Notes: generated by a model from the sequence alone, not told the origin. 64,000 nt of DNA from Streptomyces ardesiacus (GCF_003112575.1 NZ_BEWC01000001.1:372001-436000), one strand, 5' to 3'. Shown: positions 26,354 through 37,263, counted from the first letter of the stretch. Numbers and translations are program-made.

Positions 26354-26470
26354 CGCACCGCCACTCCCGCCCGTGTTCGTCGGGCCGTGGCCCCGTTCAC
26401 GCACCCGTCCCGGGAATCGCGCCGCCCCGTTCACAGGTCGTTCTGACCCCGCAGTGAAAGGCCGCAGGCC

Positions 26471-28543
26471 GTGCGCACCCACGTCGACTCCCGTACCAAC
26501 CCGCTCACCGGCGTCCGCAACCTGGGCATCCTCGCCCACGTCGACGCAGGCAAGACCACCGTCACCGAGCGGATCCTCTACACGACCGGCACCACGCACA
26601 AGCGCGGCGAGGTCCACGACGGCACCACCGTCACCGACTTCGACGCACAGGAGCGCGATCGCGGCATCACCATCTTCGCCGCGGCCGTCACCTGCTCGTG
26701 GGACGGCCACCGGATCAACCTGATCGACACCCCGGGCCACGTCGACTTCGCCGACGAGGTCGAGCGCTCGCTGCGCGTGCTGGACGGCGCGGTCGCCGTG
26801 TTCGACGCGGTCGCGGGCGTGGAGCCGCAGAGCGAGTCCGTGTGGCGGCAGGCCGACCGGCACGGCGTGCCCCGGATCGCGTTCGTCAACAAGATGGACC
26901 GGGCGGGCGCCGACCTTGACACCGCCGTCGCCTCCGTCCGCGAACGGCTGCACCCCGTACCCCTGGTCGTGCAGCTGCCCATCGGTGCGGAGGACGGCTT
27001 CACCGGCGTCGTCGACCTGCTGCGCATGCGCGCCCTCGTGTGGGCCGACGGCACGGACGCGGCCGAGGAGGGGCCGGTGCCCGACGCCCTGCGCGAGGAG
27101 GCGGCACGCAGGCGCCGTCTGCTGGAGGAGGCGGTGGCGGAGCGGCACCCGGCCGCGCTGGAGGAGTTCTGCGACCGGGAGACGCTCACCGCGGCCACCC
27201 TCGCCGCGGCCCTGCGCGACCTGACGCGCACCGGCGACGGCGTGGTCGTGCTGTGCGGCTCGGCCTACCGCAACCGCGGCGTCGAACCGCTGCTCGACGC
27301 CGTGGTGACGTACCTGCCCTCACCGCTGGACGTACCCCCGGTGCACGGCACCCACGACGGCACCCGGCAGGAACGGCCCGCCGACCCGGCGGCACCGATG
27401 GCGGCACTGGCGTTCAAGGTGAACGCGACCCCGACGGGACGGCTGACGTACCTGAGGGTCTACTCGGGCACGATCGAGAAGGGGGACACCGTGTGGGACG
27501 CGGGCACGCGCCGCACCGAGCGCGTCGGCCGCATCCTGCGGGTAAGGGCCGACCGGCACGACCCGCTGGAGCGCGCGGTCGCCGGGGACATCGTCGCCGT
27601 GGTCGGACTGAAGTCGGCCCGTGCCGGGTCGACCCTGTGCGCGCCGGGCGCCCCCCTGCTCCTGGAGCCCCCGGGCGTGGCCGAACCGGTGGTGCACGTG
27701 GCCGTGGAGACCCGGCGTGCCACCGACACCGACCGGCTGGCCTCGGCGCTCGCCCGGCTGACCGAAGAGGACCCCTCGCTGGCCGTGCGGACCGACCCGG
27801 AGACCGGGCAGACCGTGCTGTCGGGCATGGGCGAACTGCACCTGGAGGTCGCGACGGAACGCGTCCGGCGCGAGCACGGGCTGGAGGTCACCGTCGGCCG
27901 CCCGGGTGTGGCCTACCGGGAGACGGTCGGCACGGGAGTGACCGGCTTCGTCCACCGGCACGTCAAGCAGGACGGCGGCGCCGGACAGTTCGCGCACGTC
28001 GTGCTCGACGTGGAGCCGTGGCAGGAGGACGCGGACGGTGCGGGCGGCGGTTTCGTGTTCCGTTCCACGGTCGTCGGCGGACGCGTGCCGCAGGAGTACG
28101 TCCGTGCCGTCGAGGCGGGCTGCCGGGACGCCCTCGCCGAGGGCCCGCTCGGCGGGCACCCGGTGACCGGTCTGAGGGTCACGCTCACCGACGGCCAGAC
28201 CCATGTGAAGGACTCCTCGGACACGGCCTTCCGCACCGCCGGCCGGTTCGGTCTCCGGGACGCCCTGCGCGCCTCGGAGATGGTCCTGCTCGAACCGGTC
28301 GTGGAGGTCACGGTGACGGTGCCCGAGGACGCGGTCGGCGGCGTGCTCGGTGACCTCGCGGCGCGCCGCGGCCGGGTCACCGGCTCCGCCGCCCGGGGCG
28401 GCACGGCGCAGGTCACCGCCACCGTGCCGCTGGCCGAGCTGTTCGGCTACGCGACCCGGCTGCGCAGCCGCACCCAGGGCCGGGGCACGTTCACCGCCCG
28501 GCCCACCGGCTACGCGCCGGCGCCGGCGGTGACCGCGCGATAG
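26471..28543 (+). CDS. EF-G-family GTPase paralogue (EF-G2/ribosome-protection-like)
   Basis: A 690-residue translational GTPase with G1 [10 protein letters not shown]2 RGIT in [15 protein letters not shown]3 DTPGHVDF and G4 NKMD intact. Domain II ([21 protein letters not shown]), domain III ([28 protein letters not shown]), domain IV ([36 protein letters not shown]) and domain V ([22 protein letters not shown]) are present. The gene stands alone, not in the rpsLG-fusA-tuf cluster, and the sequence is divergent from elongation EF-G. It is therefore a paralogue that may act in ribosome recycling or antibiotic protection. The start is GTG 26471, with GAAAGG 9-14 bp upstream. Confidence 0.92.
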   Translation: MRTHVDSRTNPLTGVRNLGILAHVDAGKTTVTERILYTTGTTHKRGEVHDGTTVTDFDAQERDRGITIFAAAVTCSWDGHRINLIDTPGHVDFADEVERSLRVLDGAVAVFDAVAGVEPQSESVWRQADRHGVPRIAFVNKMDRAGADLDTAVASVRERLHPVPLVVQLPIGAEDGFTGVVDLLRMRALVWADGTDAAEEGPVPDALREEAARRRRLLEEAVAERHPAALEEFCDRETLTAATLAAALRDLTRTGDGVVVLCGSAYRNRGVEPLLDAVVTYLPSPLDVPPVHGTHDGTRQERPADPAAPMAALAFKVNATPTGRLTYLRVYSGTIEKGDTVWDAGTRRTERVGRILRVRADRHDPLERAVAGDIVAVVGLKSARAGSTLCAPGAPLLLEPPGVAEPVVHVAVETRRATDTDRLASALARLTEEDPSLAVRTDPETGQTVLSGMGELHLEVATERVRREHGLEVTVGRPGVAYRETVGTGVTGFVHRHVKQDGGAGQFAHVVLDVEPWQEDADGAGGGFVFRSTVVGGRVPQEYVRAVEAGCRDALAEGPLGGHPVTGLRVTLTDGQTHVKDSSDTAFRTAGRFGLRDALRASEMVLLEPVVEVTVTVPEDAVGGVLGDLAARRGRVTGSAARGGTAQVTATVPLAELFGYATRLRSRTQGRGTFTARPTGYAPAPAVTAR

Positions 28544-28555
28544 GAGCGCCCGGGC

Positions 28556-28581
28556 TGCCCCCGACCCGTCGGACGGGGGCA
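28556..28581. terminator. Terminator between convergent EF-G-like and beta-helix genes
   Basis: TGCCCCCG pairs with CGGGGGCA (8 bp) around a 10-nt loop, between stops at 28543 (plus) and 28592 (minus). It can serve both strands. Confidence 0.7.
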
Positions 28582-28591
28582 ACCCCCGCAC

Positions 28592-30409
28592 TCAGGGGTA
28601 CTGCGCCACCTTCGACGGCACGGTGTCCGTCCCAGAGGTGGGCGACCCCGTGTCGTTGATGACGCACTCGTACTGCCCGTTGCCGCCGAGCGAGACCACG
28701 AGCAGGCCGTGGAAGCGCACTCCGGAACGGTTCGGGGCGGCGAAACCGTGGTGCTGCACGATGGACGGGTCCACGTTGTAGTAGCAGTAGCTGCCCAGGC
28801 CCCAGCCCTCGTGCTCGGTGACGTCGTCGGCGACCTTGTAGGCGGCGTAGCCCTTGACCGAGCCGTTCTGGATCGCGGCCTGCCCGGGGGCGTCGTACGC
28901 CTTCTCGTTCTGGAAGAAGACCGTGCGGCCACGCTCGCCGTTCCACTGCACGTCGTACTTGTTGAAGTGCTCGACGAACAAGCCGGTGATCAGCACGTCG
29001 TCGCCGTTCACGACCACGCCGTAGTCGGCGCGGTTGGTCTCCCAGCCGACGCCTTCTCCGTGGTCGGCGCGCCACACCCAGGTGTGGTCGACGATGGTGT
29101 GCCGGCTGTTGACGACGAGGCTGGTGGTCGCCCTGCCGGGGCCCGCGCCGCCGATCCGGACGAACACGTCCTGCACGGTGGTCGGGTTGGCCGAGTGGTC
29201 CGCGGACGCGCCCTCGGGGCCGACCTCCACCAGGGTCGCGGAGTTGACGGGACCGGCGTCCACGAGGAACCCGGCCAGTCGTACGCCGTCCACGTCGGCG
29301 ACCCTCAGCGCGGTGACGCCGTTGTCGGGGACGAGCGTGGCGTAGCCGAGGCCGAGGACGACCGTGCCCGCGCGCCTGACGTCGACGGTCTGGTCGACGT
29401 GGTAGACGCCCGGCGTCAGCAGCAGGTGCAGCCCTTCCTCCAGCGCCTGGTTGAGGACGGCGGCCGAGTCTCCGGGCTTGGCGACGTAGAAACCGGACAG
29501 GGGGAGCGAGGTGCCGCGCGGGGTGCCGTTGCCCCAGGAGACGCCTCGGGCGTCGGTGCGCTTCTCCGGGAGGAAGACCCGGTACTCGTCGCCCTCCAGG
29601 TACAGGAACGGCTTCTCGCGGGAGACGGGTGTGCTCTCCAGCGTGGTGTACGGCGGTTCGGGGAAGCTCTGCGCGGGCGCGCCCTCGACGCCGGAGAACA
29701 CCATGTTCCACACGGCGTTGAGCCAGCCGCCGACCGAGCTGTCGCGGGTGTACCACTGCTGCTGCGAGTACGGGCCGACCTGCCCGTCGATCCGGCTGTC
29801 GGCGATGTAACCGCCGCTGGCCCAGCCGTAGCCGTCGGGGGCGAGGTTGAGACCGCCGCGCACGTGCATGCGCCGGAAGGGCGCCGCCTGCGAGACGGCC
29901 CAGCGGTTGGTGCCGCTGACCGGGACCAGGGCGAGGTTCTCCGCCGAACGCCAGAAGTTCTGCGTGGCGTTGCCGTCGAACCATCCGGCGTCGACCGTGA
30001 CGTCGCCGTTGATGGTGGTGTCGTCCGGCAAGAGCCCGAGGCCCGCGACCGAGGTGTAGAAGCCGAGCTGGGCGTTGAGCCCGTGGTAGGTGCCGGGCTT
30101 GAACAGCAGCGCGTAGCGGCCGGTGCCGAACTGGGCCGACTCCTGCTGCTTGAAGATCTCGTCCAGCCGGCCCTGGATGTTCGGCGTGGACGGGTCGAAG
30201 ACGATGACGTTGGGCCCGAGGTCACCGCCGCCGGGCAGCGCGCGGCGCCCGGCGGCGGCACCGTCGGACGCCGGGGCGGGCGCGGCGGAGGCGGAGCCCG
30301 CGCCGGCCAGGGAGGCCAGGACGGGCGCCGCCGCGGCCGCTCCGAGGAGGCTGCGGCGGCGCGGTCCGGGGTGGTCGGGCAGGGGGGAGTGCGGGGAGGA
30401 AGGGGGCAT
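28592..30409 (-). CDS. Tat-exported right-handed beta-helix (pectate-lyase-fold) protein
   Basis: A 605-residue secreted protein. ATG 30409 has AAGGAG upstream. Residues 16-45 form a twin-arginine-type signal (PRRRSLLGAAAAAPVLASLAG, cleavage near ASAA). The mature protein begins GPNVIVFDPSTPNIQGRLDEIF and shows parallel beta-helix rungs: DDTTINGDVTVDAGWF, VHVDQ-like and VVLGLGYATLVPDNGV, VRLAGFLVDAG, IVDHTWVWRADHGEGVGW. This is the fold of polysaccharide lyases and GH55/GH28-like glycosidases, so a carbohydrate-active role is the best inference. No catalytic triad is diagnosable. Homologues are sometimes labelled adenylyl cyclase, which the fold does not support. A LacI-type operator sits in the promoter and a dead LacI gene lies upstream. 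Confidence 0.82.
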   Translation of the reverse strand: MPPSSPHSPLPDHPGPRRRSLLGAAAAAPVLASLAGAGSASAAPAPASDGAAAGRRALPGGGDLGPNVIVFDPSTPNIQGRLDEIFKQQESAQFGTGRYALLFKPGTYHGLNAQLGFYTSVAGLGLLPDDTTINGDVTVDAGWFDGNATQNFWRSAENLALVPVSGTNRWAVSQAAPFRRMHVRGGLNLAPDGYGWASGGYIADSRIDGQVGPYSQQQWYTRDSSVGGWLNAVWNMVFSGVEGAPAQSFPEPPYTTLESTPVSREKPFLYLEGDEYRVFLPEKRTDARGVSWGNGTPRGTSLPLSGFYVAKPGDSAAVLNQALEEGLHLLLTPGVYHVDQTVDVRRAGTVVLGLGYATLVPDNGVTALRVADVDGVRLAGFLVDAGPVNSATLVEVGPEGASADHSANPTTVQDVFVRIGGAGPGRATTSLVVNSRHTIVDHTWVWRADHGEGVGWETNRADYGVVVNGDDVLITGLFVEHFNKYDVQWNGERGRTVFFQNEKAYDAPGQAAIQNGSVKGYAAYKVADDVTEHEGWGLGSYCYYNVDPSIVQHHGFAAPNRSGVRFHGLLVVSLGGNGQYECVINDTGSPTSGTDTVPSKVAQYP

Positions 30410-30455
30410 CTGGGGCGGCTCTCCTTGTTCGGGAAATGAACACAGTGGAGGTGGG

Positions 30456-30506
30456 GGGAGCGCTCTCTGGGGGTGCACTCTTCATCCATCCGCGCGGACA
30501 CGTCAA
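30456..30506 (-). promoter_or_regulatory. Promoter with LacI-type operator for the beta-helix gene
   Basis: On the minus strand a -35 TTGACG (30506-30501) is followed, where transcription should begin, by GAGAGCGCTCCC (30467-30456), centred on the palindrome GAGCGCTC. This matches the CebR/LacI-type operator pattern GGGAGCGCTCCC of Streptomyces glycan genes with one change. No clear -10 was found. The operator lies about 50 bp before the start codon. Confidence 0.6.
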
Positions 30507-30557
30507 GAGTGGCGACGGTTTCCGGTGCGCCGTGTTCAACAAGTAGGAGCAGTGGGG

Positions 30558-30725
30558 GCGTTGTACGGGGCCGACCTGCCGGCCCCGCCGACCACGGTCC
30601 GGCAGCCGGTCGAGGAGAGGGCGGCCGCGATGGCACGCCTGCCCGACGACCACATCAAGGGCGCGCGCACCGAACCCACCTCGGTGATCTCCGGCCCGGA
30701 ACCGGCGGCGCGGGAGCCGGCGCAG
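30558..30725 (+). pseudogene. Remnant of a LacI-family regulator C-terminus
   Basis: The plus-strand frame reads ALYGADLPAPPTTVRQPVEE, then RAAAMARLPDDHIKGARTEP, then TSVISGPE. This is recognisably the C-terminal end of LacI/GalR regulators (PPLTTVRQPxxEM...A..LL..HI.G....P..V..P.ELV). The DNA-binding domain and most of the sugar-binding core are missing, and the expected ELVVR ending has decayed to PEPAARE. It is divergent from the beta-helix gene and close to its LacI-type operator, so it was probably that gene's regulator before deletion. Confidence 0.7.
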
Positions 30726-31004
30726 CAGCCCCGTGGCCCGCGTCAGAGGGGCGCGCCTCGATGCGGGCCGGGTGGGCCCGGGCGGGTCCGGGTGGGGGAG
30801 CGGTCCGGGGCGGTGGCCGGCACAACGGCCCTGAGCTGCTCCCTACCCTGTCGTGCTCCCCGGCAGCTCTCCGGCACCGACGGCGTCCGATCCGCCCCGG
30901 GAGGTGACCGGCGAGGGGGCCAGGACTACGAGCCGGCGGTGCCGCGCCGGGTTCTCCCGCCGGAGGCGGGGAACGCCGTCGGGGCGGGGGTGCCGGGCTC
31001 GCGG
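30726..31004. other. Gene-free spacer after the LacI remnant
   Basis: About 280 bp of GC-rich DNA without a frame that resembles a protein, rich in GGGCCGGGTGGG and CGGGGCGG runs. It is probably decayed sequence left by loss of the LacI gene. No convincing promoter, RNA or repeat was seen. Confidence 0.5.
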
Positions 31005-32330
31005 TCACCCTCCGCCCCGTTGCTCCGCGAGTCGTCCTCCGAGCGCTGCCTGCCAGGCGGGTACCGGTGTGGGTGAGTCGACCGGTGCCCGGTGGCCGCC
31101 GCGGGCGAAGAACGCCGCCAGGGGCAGGATCGCCGCGCCCACGGTCACCGCGTCGGGGCCGAGACGGCCCAGCGCGATGCCCACCCGTGCGGCGGGATGC
31201 CGCAGGGCGTGGGCCAGCGTGTGGGTCCGCACGGAGTCCAGGAAGGCCGGGCCGAGCTGGAGCCCGGCCCAGCCGCCCACCAGGATCCGCTCGGGCTGGA
31301 AGAGGTTGACGAGGTCGGCGAGCCCCGCGCCCAGGTACTCGGCGGTCTCCGCCAGGACCTCCGCCGCCACCGGGTCGGCCTCGCCCCCGTCGCCGGGCCG
31401 GGCGGCGGACACCAGGGCGGTGAGCGCGGCCTCCTCGTCGGTGCCGGGCGGCGGCTGACCGCCCGCCTCACGCCACCGCGCGAGCATCGCCTCCGCACCG
31501 GCGTACGCCTCCAGACACCCCCGTGCCCCGCACCGGCACCGGCGCCCCCGCACCTGAACGGTCAGATGACCCCACTCCACCGCACGCCCCTGCTCCACCT
31601 CGTCGGTGACGACGCACGCGCCGACCCCGGAGCCGAAGAGCACGACCACCGCGTTGCGGGCGCCGCGTCCGCCGCCGAACCACATCTCGGCCTGTCCCAG
31701 CGTCCTGGCGCCGTTCTCGATGAACAGCGGTACGTGCGCGGGCAGTTGGGACGAGCCGCGCAGCAGGGCCTCCAGGGGGACCGCGTCCCAGCCGACGGTC
31801 TGGCCGTGCACCAGGGTGCCCGCGGCGGTGTGCTCGACGATGCCGGGGACACCGATGCCGACGCCCAGCAGCTCACCGGGGCCCCGTGCGTCCGGTGCGG
31901 CGCCGTCCGCGCCGAGCACCTCCGTGATGCCGTCGAGGATGTGCCCGGCGACGACGCCGACGTCGTAGGAGCGCGAGCCGTGGCCGGGCAACGCGCGTTC
32001 CGTGCGCGCCAGTTCGGACATGGCAAGGTCGAACAGCTCGACGCGTACCCGGGTCTCTCCGACGTCGACGCCCACGAGGCGTCCCCGGCCGGCCGCGACG
32101 CGCAGCAGGGTGCGCGGCCGGCCGCCGTCCGCGCCGAGGCTGCCCGCCTCCTCCACCAGGCCGTCGGCCAGCAGTTCGGCGACCACGTTGCTGACGGATC
32201 CCGAACTCAGGCCCGCCGCCGAGCCCAGCGCGAGCCGGCTCATCGGCCCGTCGAAATACAACCGTTGCAGAACGGCGCTGCGGTTCTCCCGTCGCAGGTC
32301 ACGTACCGTGCGCCCGCCGTGCCTGGCCAT
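31005..32330 (-). CDS. ROK-family transcriptional regulator
   Basis: A 441-residue regulator starting at ATG 32330 after AGGAAGGGG. The N-terminal winged helix-turn-helix is MSRLALGSAAGLSSGSVSNVVAELL. The ROK sugar-kinase-like domain follows: GVDVGETRVRVELFDL, then GVGIGVPGIVEHTAAGT, and the zinc motif CRCGARGCLEAYAG near residue 265. The C-terminal LVNLFQPERILVGGW is standard. ROK repressors bind a sugar or phosphosugar and release DNA. It is divergent from the ABC/GH1 operon with 178 bp between, so it most likely represses that operon and itself. Confidence 0.93.
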   Translation of the reverse strand: MARHGGRTVRDLRRENRSAVLQRLYFDGPMSRLALGSAAGLSSGSVSNVVAELLADGLVEEAGSLGADGGRPRTLLRVAAGRGRLVGVDVGETRVRVELFDLAMSELARTERALPGHGSRSYDVGVVAGHILDGITEVLGADGAAPDARGPGELLGVGIGVPGIVEHTAAGTLVHGQTVGWDAVPLEALLRGSSQLPAHVPLFIENGARTLGQAEMWFGGGRGARNAVVVLFGSGVGACVVTDEVEQGRAVEWGHLTVQVRGRRCRCGARGCLEAYAGAEAMLARWREAGGQPPPGTDEEAALTALVSAARPGDGGEADPVAAEVLAETAEYLGAGLADLVNLFQPERILVGGWAGLQLGPAFLDSVRTHTLAHALRHPAARVGIALGRLGPDAVTVGAAILPLAAFFARGGHRAPVDSPTPVPAWQAALGGRLAEQRGGG

Positions 32331-32382
32331 CGGGCCCCTTCCTCTCCCGTTCCCGCGCTCCTTTCCGAACGTGCGCGAGACC

Positions 32383-32425
32383 TTGACGAGTCTATCTCTC
32401 GGGATTTAACTCACGTCATAAATTA
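32383..32425 (+). promoter_or_regulatory. Promoter and AT-rich putative ROK operator before the sugar-importer operon
   Basis: TTGACG at 32383-32388 could be the -35, with a weak -10 (TTTAAC/TTAACT) at 32405-32411. The stretch GGGATTTAACTC to AATTAAGCCC (32401-32430) is strikingly AT-rich for this genome and shows loose two-fold TTTAA/TTAA symmetry. ROK proteins often bind such AT-rich dyads. No perfect inverted repeat was found, so the operator call is tentative. Confidence 0.45.
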
Positions 32426-32508
32426 AGCCCTGAGGGGTCTCGTGAGGGAACGACCGAGGCCGCCGTCGGGACACGTCCCGACCGACTCCCGGAAGGAACC
32501 CAGGAGCC

Positions 32509-33825
32509 ATGCGCAGCATCCGAGCCGCGGCCGTAGGCGCCGTCGTCCTGTCTCTCGCACTCGCCGCCACGGCCTGCGGAGGAGGCTCCTCCTCGGGCGG
32601 CGGCTCCAACGACTCGCCGAAGGAACTCACGTACTGGGCCTCCAACCAGGGCGCCGGCGTGGAGGTCGACAAGAAGGTCCTCCAGCCCGAACTCGACAAG
32701 TTCGAGAAGGAGACCGGCATCAAGGTCAAGCTGGAGGTGGTGCCCTGGTCCGACCTGCTGAACCGGATCCTCACCGCCACCACCTCGGGCCAGGGCCCCG
32801 ACGTGCTGAACATCGGCAACACCTGGAGCGCCTCCCTGCAGGCCACCGGCGCACTGCTGCCCTGGGACGCGCAGAACTTCGAGAAGATCGGCGGCAAGGA
32901 CCGCTTCGTCGCCTCCGCCCTGGGCTCGACCGGCGCCCAGGGCCAGGACCCGGCCGCGGTCCCGCTGTACTCGATGGCCTACGCGCTCTACTACAACAAG
33001 CGGATGTTCGCCGACGCCGGCGTCACCGAGCCCCCGGCCACCTGGGACGAGCTGGTGGAAGTGGGCAAGAGGATCTCCAAGGACGGCAAGTGGGGCCTGG
33101 GCGCCGAGGGTTCCAACCCGTCCAACAACATCCACCAGGTCTTCGTCCTCGCCAAGCAGCACGGCGCCGACTTCTTCACCGCCGACGGCAAGCCCGACTT
33201 CACCTCCGACGGCGCCGTCGCGGCCGTCAAGCAGTACGTCGACCTGATGGCCCGGGACAAGGTCGTCGCGCCCGGCAACGCCGAGTACGCGCAGAACCAG
33301 TCCCTGAGCGACTTCGCCAAGGGCAGGACCGCCATGGTGCTGTGGCAGACCGCCTCGGCCACCTTCGCGTCCATGGGCATGAAGGACGACGAGTGGGGCG
33401 TCGCGCCCGCCCCCGTCCCGTCCGGCACCCCGGGCGCCGGCAGGGCGACCAACTCCATGGTCGCCGGCATCAACATGGCCGTCTTCAAGAACACCGACAA
33501 CCTCGACGGCGCCACCGAGTTCGTGAAGTTCATGACCAGTGACGCCGAGCAGAGGATCCTCAACAAGGCCTACGGCTCCATCCCGCCGGTCAAGGGCGCC
33601 CAGTCCGACCCGGCGTTCCACACCCGGGGCACCTCCGTCCTGCGCGAGACCCTCGCCACCAGTGCCGCGGCCCTGCCCCAGGTGCCCGACGAGTCGCAGT
33701 TCGAGACCGCGGTCGGCACGGCCGTCAAGGAACTGTTCGCCGACGCCGCGAACGGACGCGAGGTGACCACCGGGTCCGTCGCGGAGAAGCTCGCCAAGGC
33801 GCAGCAGCAGATGCCCCACAAGTGA
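32509..33825 (+). CDS. ABC sugar transporter substrate-binding lipoprotein
   Basis: A 438-residue family 1 extracellular solute-binding protein. The ATG follows GGAACCCAGGAGCC. The signal peptide ends in a lipobox LAATAC (Cys about 23) followed by a Gly/Ser linker. The mature part shows LTYWASNQGAG, the DVLNIGNTWSASLQATGALLPW cleft segment and the hinge sequences of sugar binders, with GVAPAPVPSGTPGAGRATNSMVAG near residue 310. It delivers an oligosaccharide to the two permeases encoded next. GH1 beta-glucosidase in the same operon points to beta-glucosides such as cellobiose or gentiobiose. Confidence 0.94.
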   Translation: MRSIRAAAVGAVVLSLALAATACGGGSSSGGGSNDSPKELTYWASNQGAGVEVDKKVLQPELDKFEKETGIKVKLEVVPWSDLLNRILTATTSGQGPDVLNIGNTWSASLQATGALLPWDAQNFEKIGGKDRFVASALGSTGAQGQDPAAVPLYSMAYALYYNKRMFADAGVTEPPATWDELVEVGKRISKDGKWGLGAEGSNPSNNIHQVFVLAKQHGADFFTADGKPDFTSDGAVAAVKQYVDLMARDKVVAPGNAEYAQNQSLSDFAKGRTAMVLWQTASATFASMGMKDDEWGVAPAPVPSGTPGAGRATNSMVAGINMAVFKNTDNLDGATEFVKFMTSDAEQRILNKAYGSIPPVKGAQSDPAFHTRGTSVLRETLATSAAALPQVPDESQFETAVGTAVKELFADAANGREVTTGSVAEKLAKAQQQMPHK

Positions 33826-33886
33826 GCGCCCCGGCCTTGGGCCCCGCACCGGCCCCACCGACTCCGACACGGACACGGACCTCGCC

Positions 33887-34942
33887 ATGACCACCACGAC
33901 CGCCTCGGCGCAGCCCGGCGAGCGGACGGACGGCAGGAGCTCCCCCGGGACGGCGCGCGGACCCCGCCGCCGCCCCGGACGGATCCGCCGCATCGGCCTG
34001 CCCTACCTGCTGCTCCTGCCCGCCCTGCTCCTCGAACTCCTCGTCCACCTGGTGCCGATGGTTCTCGGCATCGCGATGAGCTTCAAGGAACTCACCCAGT
34101 TCTCCCTCCGCGACTGGACCGCCGCCCCGTGGAACGGCCTCGACAACTTCACCCTGTCGGTGGACTTCGACGCCCCCGTCGGCGAGGCGCTGCTCCACTC
34201 CTTCCTGATCACCTGTGCCTTCACGGTCCTCTCCGTCGGACTGTGCTGGCTGATCGGCACCGCCGCCGCGATCTGCATGCAGGACGCCTTCCGCGGCCGG
34301 GGCCTGCTCCGCGCGCTCTTCCTGGTGCCGTACGCCCTGCCGGTCTACGCGGCCGTCATCACCTGGGCGTTCATGTTCCAGCACGACAACGGCCTGGTGA
34401 ACCACGTCCTGCACGACCAGCTCGGCCTCACCGACAAGCCCTCCTTCTGGCTCATCGGCGACAACAGCTTCGTCGCGCTGCTCGTCGTCTCGGTGTGGAA
34501 GGGCTGGCCGTTCGCCTTCCTCATCGTCATGGCCGGCCTGCAGAACATCCCCAAGGAGCTGTACGAGGCCGCCGCCCTGGACGGTGCCGGCGTCCGGCAG
34601 CAGATCCGCCGCATCACCCTGCCGTCGCTGCGTCCCGTCAACCAGGTCCTCGTCCTGGTGCTGTTCCTGTGGACGTTCAACGACTTCAACACGCCCTTCG
34701 TCCTGTTCGGCAAGGCGGCCCCCGAGGCCGCCGACCTGATCTCCGTCCACATCTACCAGTCGTCGTTCGTCACCTGGAACTTCGGCACCGGCTCCGCGAT
34801 GTCGGTCCTGCTGCTGCTCTTCCTGCTGCTGGTGACGGGTGCGTACCTGTTCCTGACCTCCCGGGCCACCAGGGCCTCCCGGGCCACCGGCGCCCCCCGG
34901 ACGCGACGGAATACTTCGGAAAGGAAGACGGCCGATGGCTAG
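33887..34942 (+). CDS. ABC sugar transporter permease (MalF/UgpA type)
   Basis: A 351-residue inner-membrane protein with six predicted helices, an Arg-rich cytosolic N-terminus (residues 1-45), and the EAA loop YEAAALDGAGVRQQIRRITLP near residue 230 that contacts the ATPase. The last 30 residues are a polar tail (RASRATGAPRTRR). It is 61 bp downstream of the binding protein and overlaps the second permease by 8 bp. No ATPase gene is nearby, as expected if a shared MsiK-type ATPase energises the complex. Confidence 0.93.
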   Translation: MTTTTASAQPGERTDGRSSPGTARGPRRRPGRIRRIGLPYLLLLPALLLELLVHLVPMVLGIAMSFKELTQFSLRDWTAAPWNGLDNFTLSVDFDAPVGEALLHSFLITCAFTVLSVGLCWLIGTAAAICMQDAFRGRGLLRALFLVPYALPVYAAVITWAFMFQHDNGLVNHVLHDQLGLTDKPSFWLIGDNSFVALLVVSVWKGWPFAFLIVMAGLQNIPKELYEAAALDGAGVRQQIRRITLPSLRPVNQVLVLVLFLWTFNDFNTPFVLFGKAAPEAADLISVHIYQSSFVTWNFGTGSAMSVLLLLFLLLVTGAYLFLTSRATRASRATGAPRTRRNTSERKTADG

Positions 34943-35789
34943 GTCCCCGATGGCGGCGCCGCGCTCCTTCACGTGGACCCGCCGGGTCTTCCTCACCCTG
35001 CTGACCGGCTTCGTCCTGCTGCCGGTCTACGTCATGGTCTCCAGCTCGCTGAAGCCGCTCGAAGACGTCTCCGGCCGGTTCCACTGGCTGCCGGGCGATC
35101 TGACCATCCGCCCGTACATCGACATCTGGTCGACGGTCCCGCTGGCGAAGTACTTCGTGAACTCGCTGATCGTGGCCGGCACCGCGACCGTCTGCTCCGT
35201 CGTGATCGCCGTGTTCGCCGCCTACGCGGTCAGCCGCTACGAGTTCCGCGGCAAGCGCGTCTTCTCGGTGACCGTCCTGTCCACACAGATGTTCCCGGGC
35301 ATCCTCTTCCTGCTGCCCCTCTTCCTCATCTACGTGAACATCGGCAACGCCACCGGCGTCGCCCTGTTCGGCTCCCGCGGCGGCCTCGTCCTCACCTACC
35401 TGACCTTCTCCCTGCCCTTCTCCATCTGGATGCTGATCGGGTACTTCGACTCGGTGCCCCGGGACCTGGACGAGGCGGCCCTCGTGGACGGGTGTGGGCC
35501 GCTGCGCGCCCTGTTCAGGGTCGTCGTACCCGCCGCGGTCCCCGGCATCGTCGCGGTCGCCGTCTACGCCTTCATGACCGCCTGGGGCGAGGTCCTGTTC
35601 GCCTCCGTCATGACCAACGACGCCACCCGCACCCTCGCGATCGGACTCCAGGCCTACTCGACGCTGAACGACGTCTACTGGAACCAGATCATGGCGGCCT
35701 CGCTGGTCGTGAGCGTGCCCGTGGTCGCGGGCTTCCTGCTCCTCCAGCGCTACCTGGTGGCGGGCCTGACGGCCGGAGCCGTCAAGTGA
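34935..35789 (+). CDS. ABC sugar transporter permease (MalG/UgpE type)
   Basis: A 284-residue membrane protein with six predicted helices. It opens with a short basic N-terminus ([29 protein letters not shown]). The EAA loop is [21 protein letters not shown] near residue 180. The start ATG 34935 overlaps the first permease; a second ATG five codons later is possible. With the upstream permease it forms the heterodimeric channel. The GH1 gene starts 44 bp after its stop. Confidence 0.93.
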   Translation: MARSPMAAPRSFTWTRRVFLTLLTGFVLLPVYVMVSSSLKPLEDVSGRFHWLPGDLTIRPYIDIWSTVPLAKYFVNSLIVAGTATVCSVVIAVFAAYAVSRYEFRGKRVFSVTVLSTQMFPGILFLLPLFLIYVNIGNATGVALFGSRGGLVLTYLTFSLPFSIWMLIGYFDSVPRDLDEAALVDGCGPLRALFRVVVPAAVPGIVAVAVYAFMTAWGEVLFASVMTNDATRTLAIGLQAYSTLNDVYWNQIMAASLVVSVPVVAGFLLLQRYLVAGLTAGAVK

Positions 35790-35833
35790 CCGGCACGCCC
35801 CAGCCCGTACACCCCCGACCCGAAGGGACCTTC

Positions 35834-37192
<1,359 letters not shown>

Positions 37193-37204
37193 GCGCCCCG
37201 GCCG

Positions 37205-37235
37205 CCCCTGCGCGGCGCCGTCCGCTCTGCAGGGG
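37205..37235. terminator. Weak hairpin between convergent GH1 and methyltransferase genes
   Basis: CCCCTGC pairs with GCAGGGG across a 17-nt GC-rich loop, between stops at 37192 and 37264. The long loop lowers confidence, but position fits a shared terminator. Confidence 0.45.
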
Positions 37236-37263
37236 GGCGCCGTGCCGCCGGGCCGCCCTGTGC

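Larger units (their letters stand above)
25961..26470. other. 510-bp intergenic stretch with minisatellite and possible leader
   Basis: Between the tRNA terminator and the EF-G-like gene lie a 7-bp tandem repeat (25998-26046), a GC-rich spacer without a credible long gene, a possible -10 TACACT at 26188-26193, a short leader-type reading frame (26237-26353) and 117 bp of untranslated DNA before the GTG at 26471. No integrase, att duplication or transposase trace was seen beside the tRNA. Confidence 0.6.

Noticed and set aside
25844..26470. Integrative element inserted at the tRNA-Leu
   Set aside because: No integrase, no direct repeat of the tRNA 3' end, and ordinary gene content on both sides.
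26471..28543. TetM/TetO-type tetracycline resistance protein
   Set aside because: Domain IV and V segments look like an EF-G paralogue; protection function cannot be claimed from sequence.
30473..31008. Several 100-145-codon frames on both strands in the gap
   Set aside because: Pro/Arg/Ala low complexity with no ribosome site; only the LacI-like segment carries family signal.
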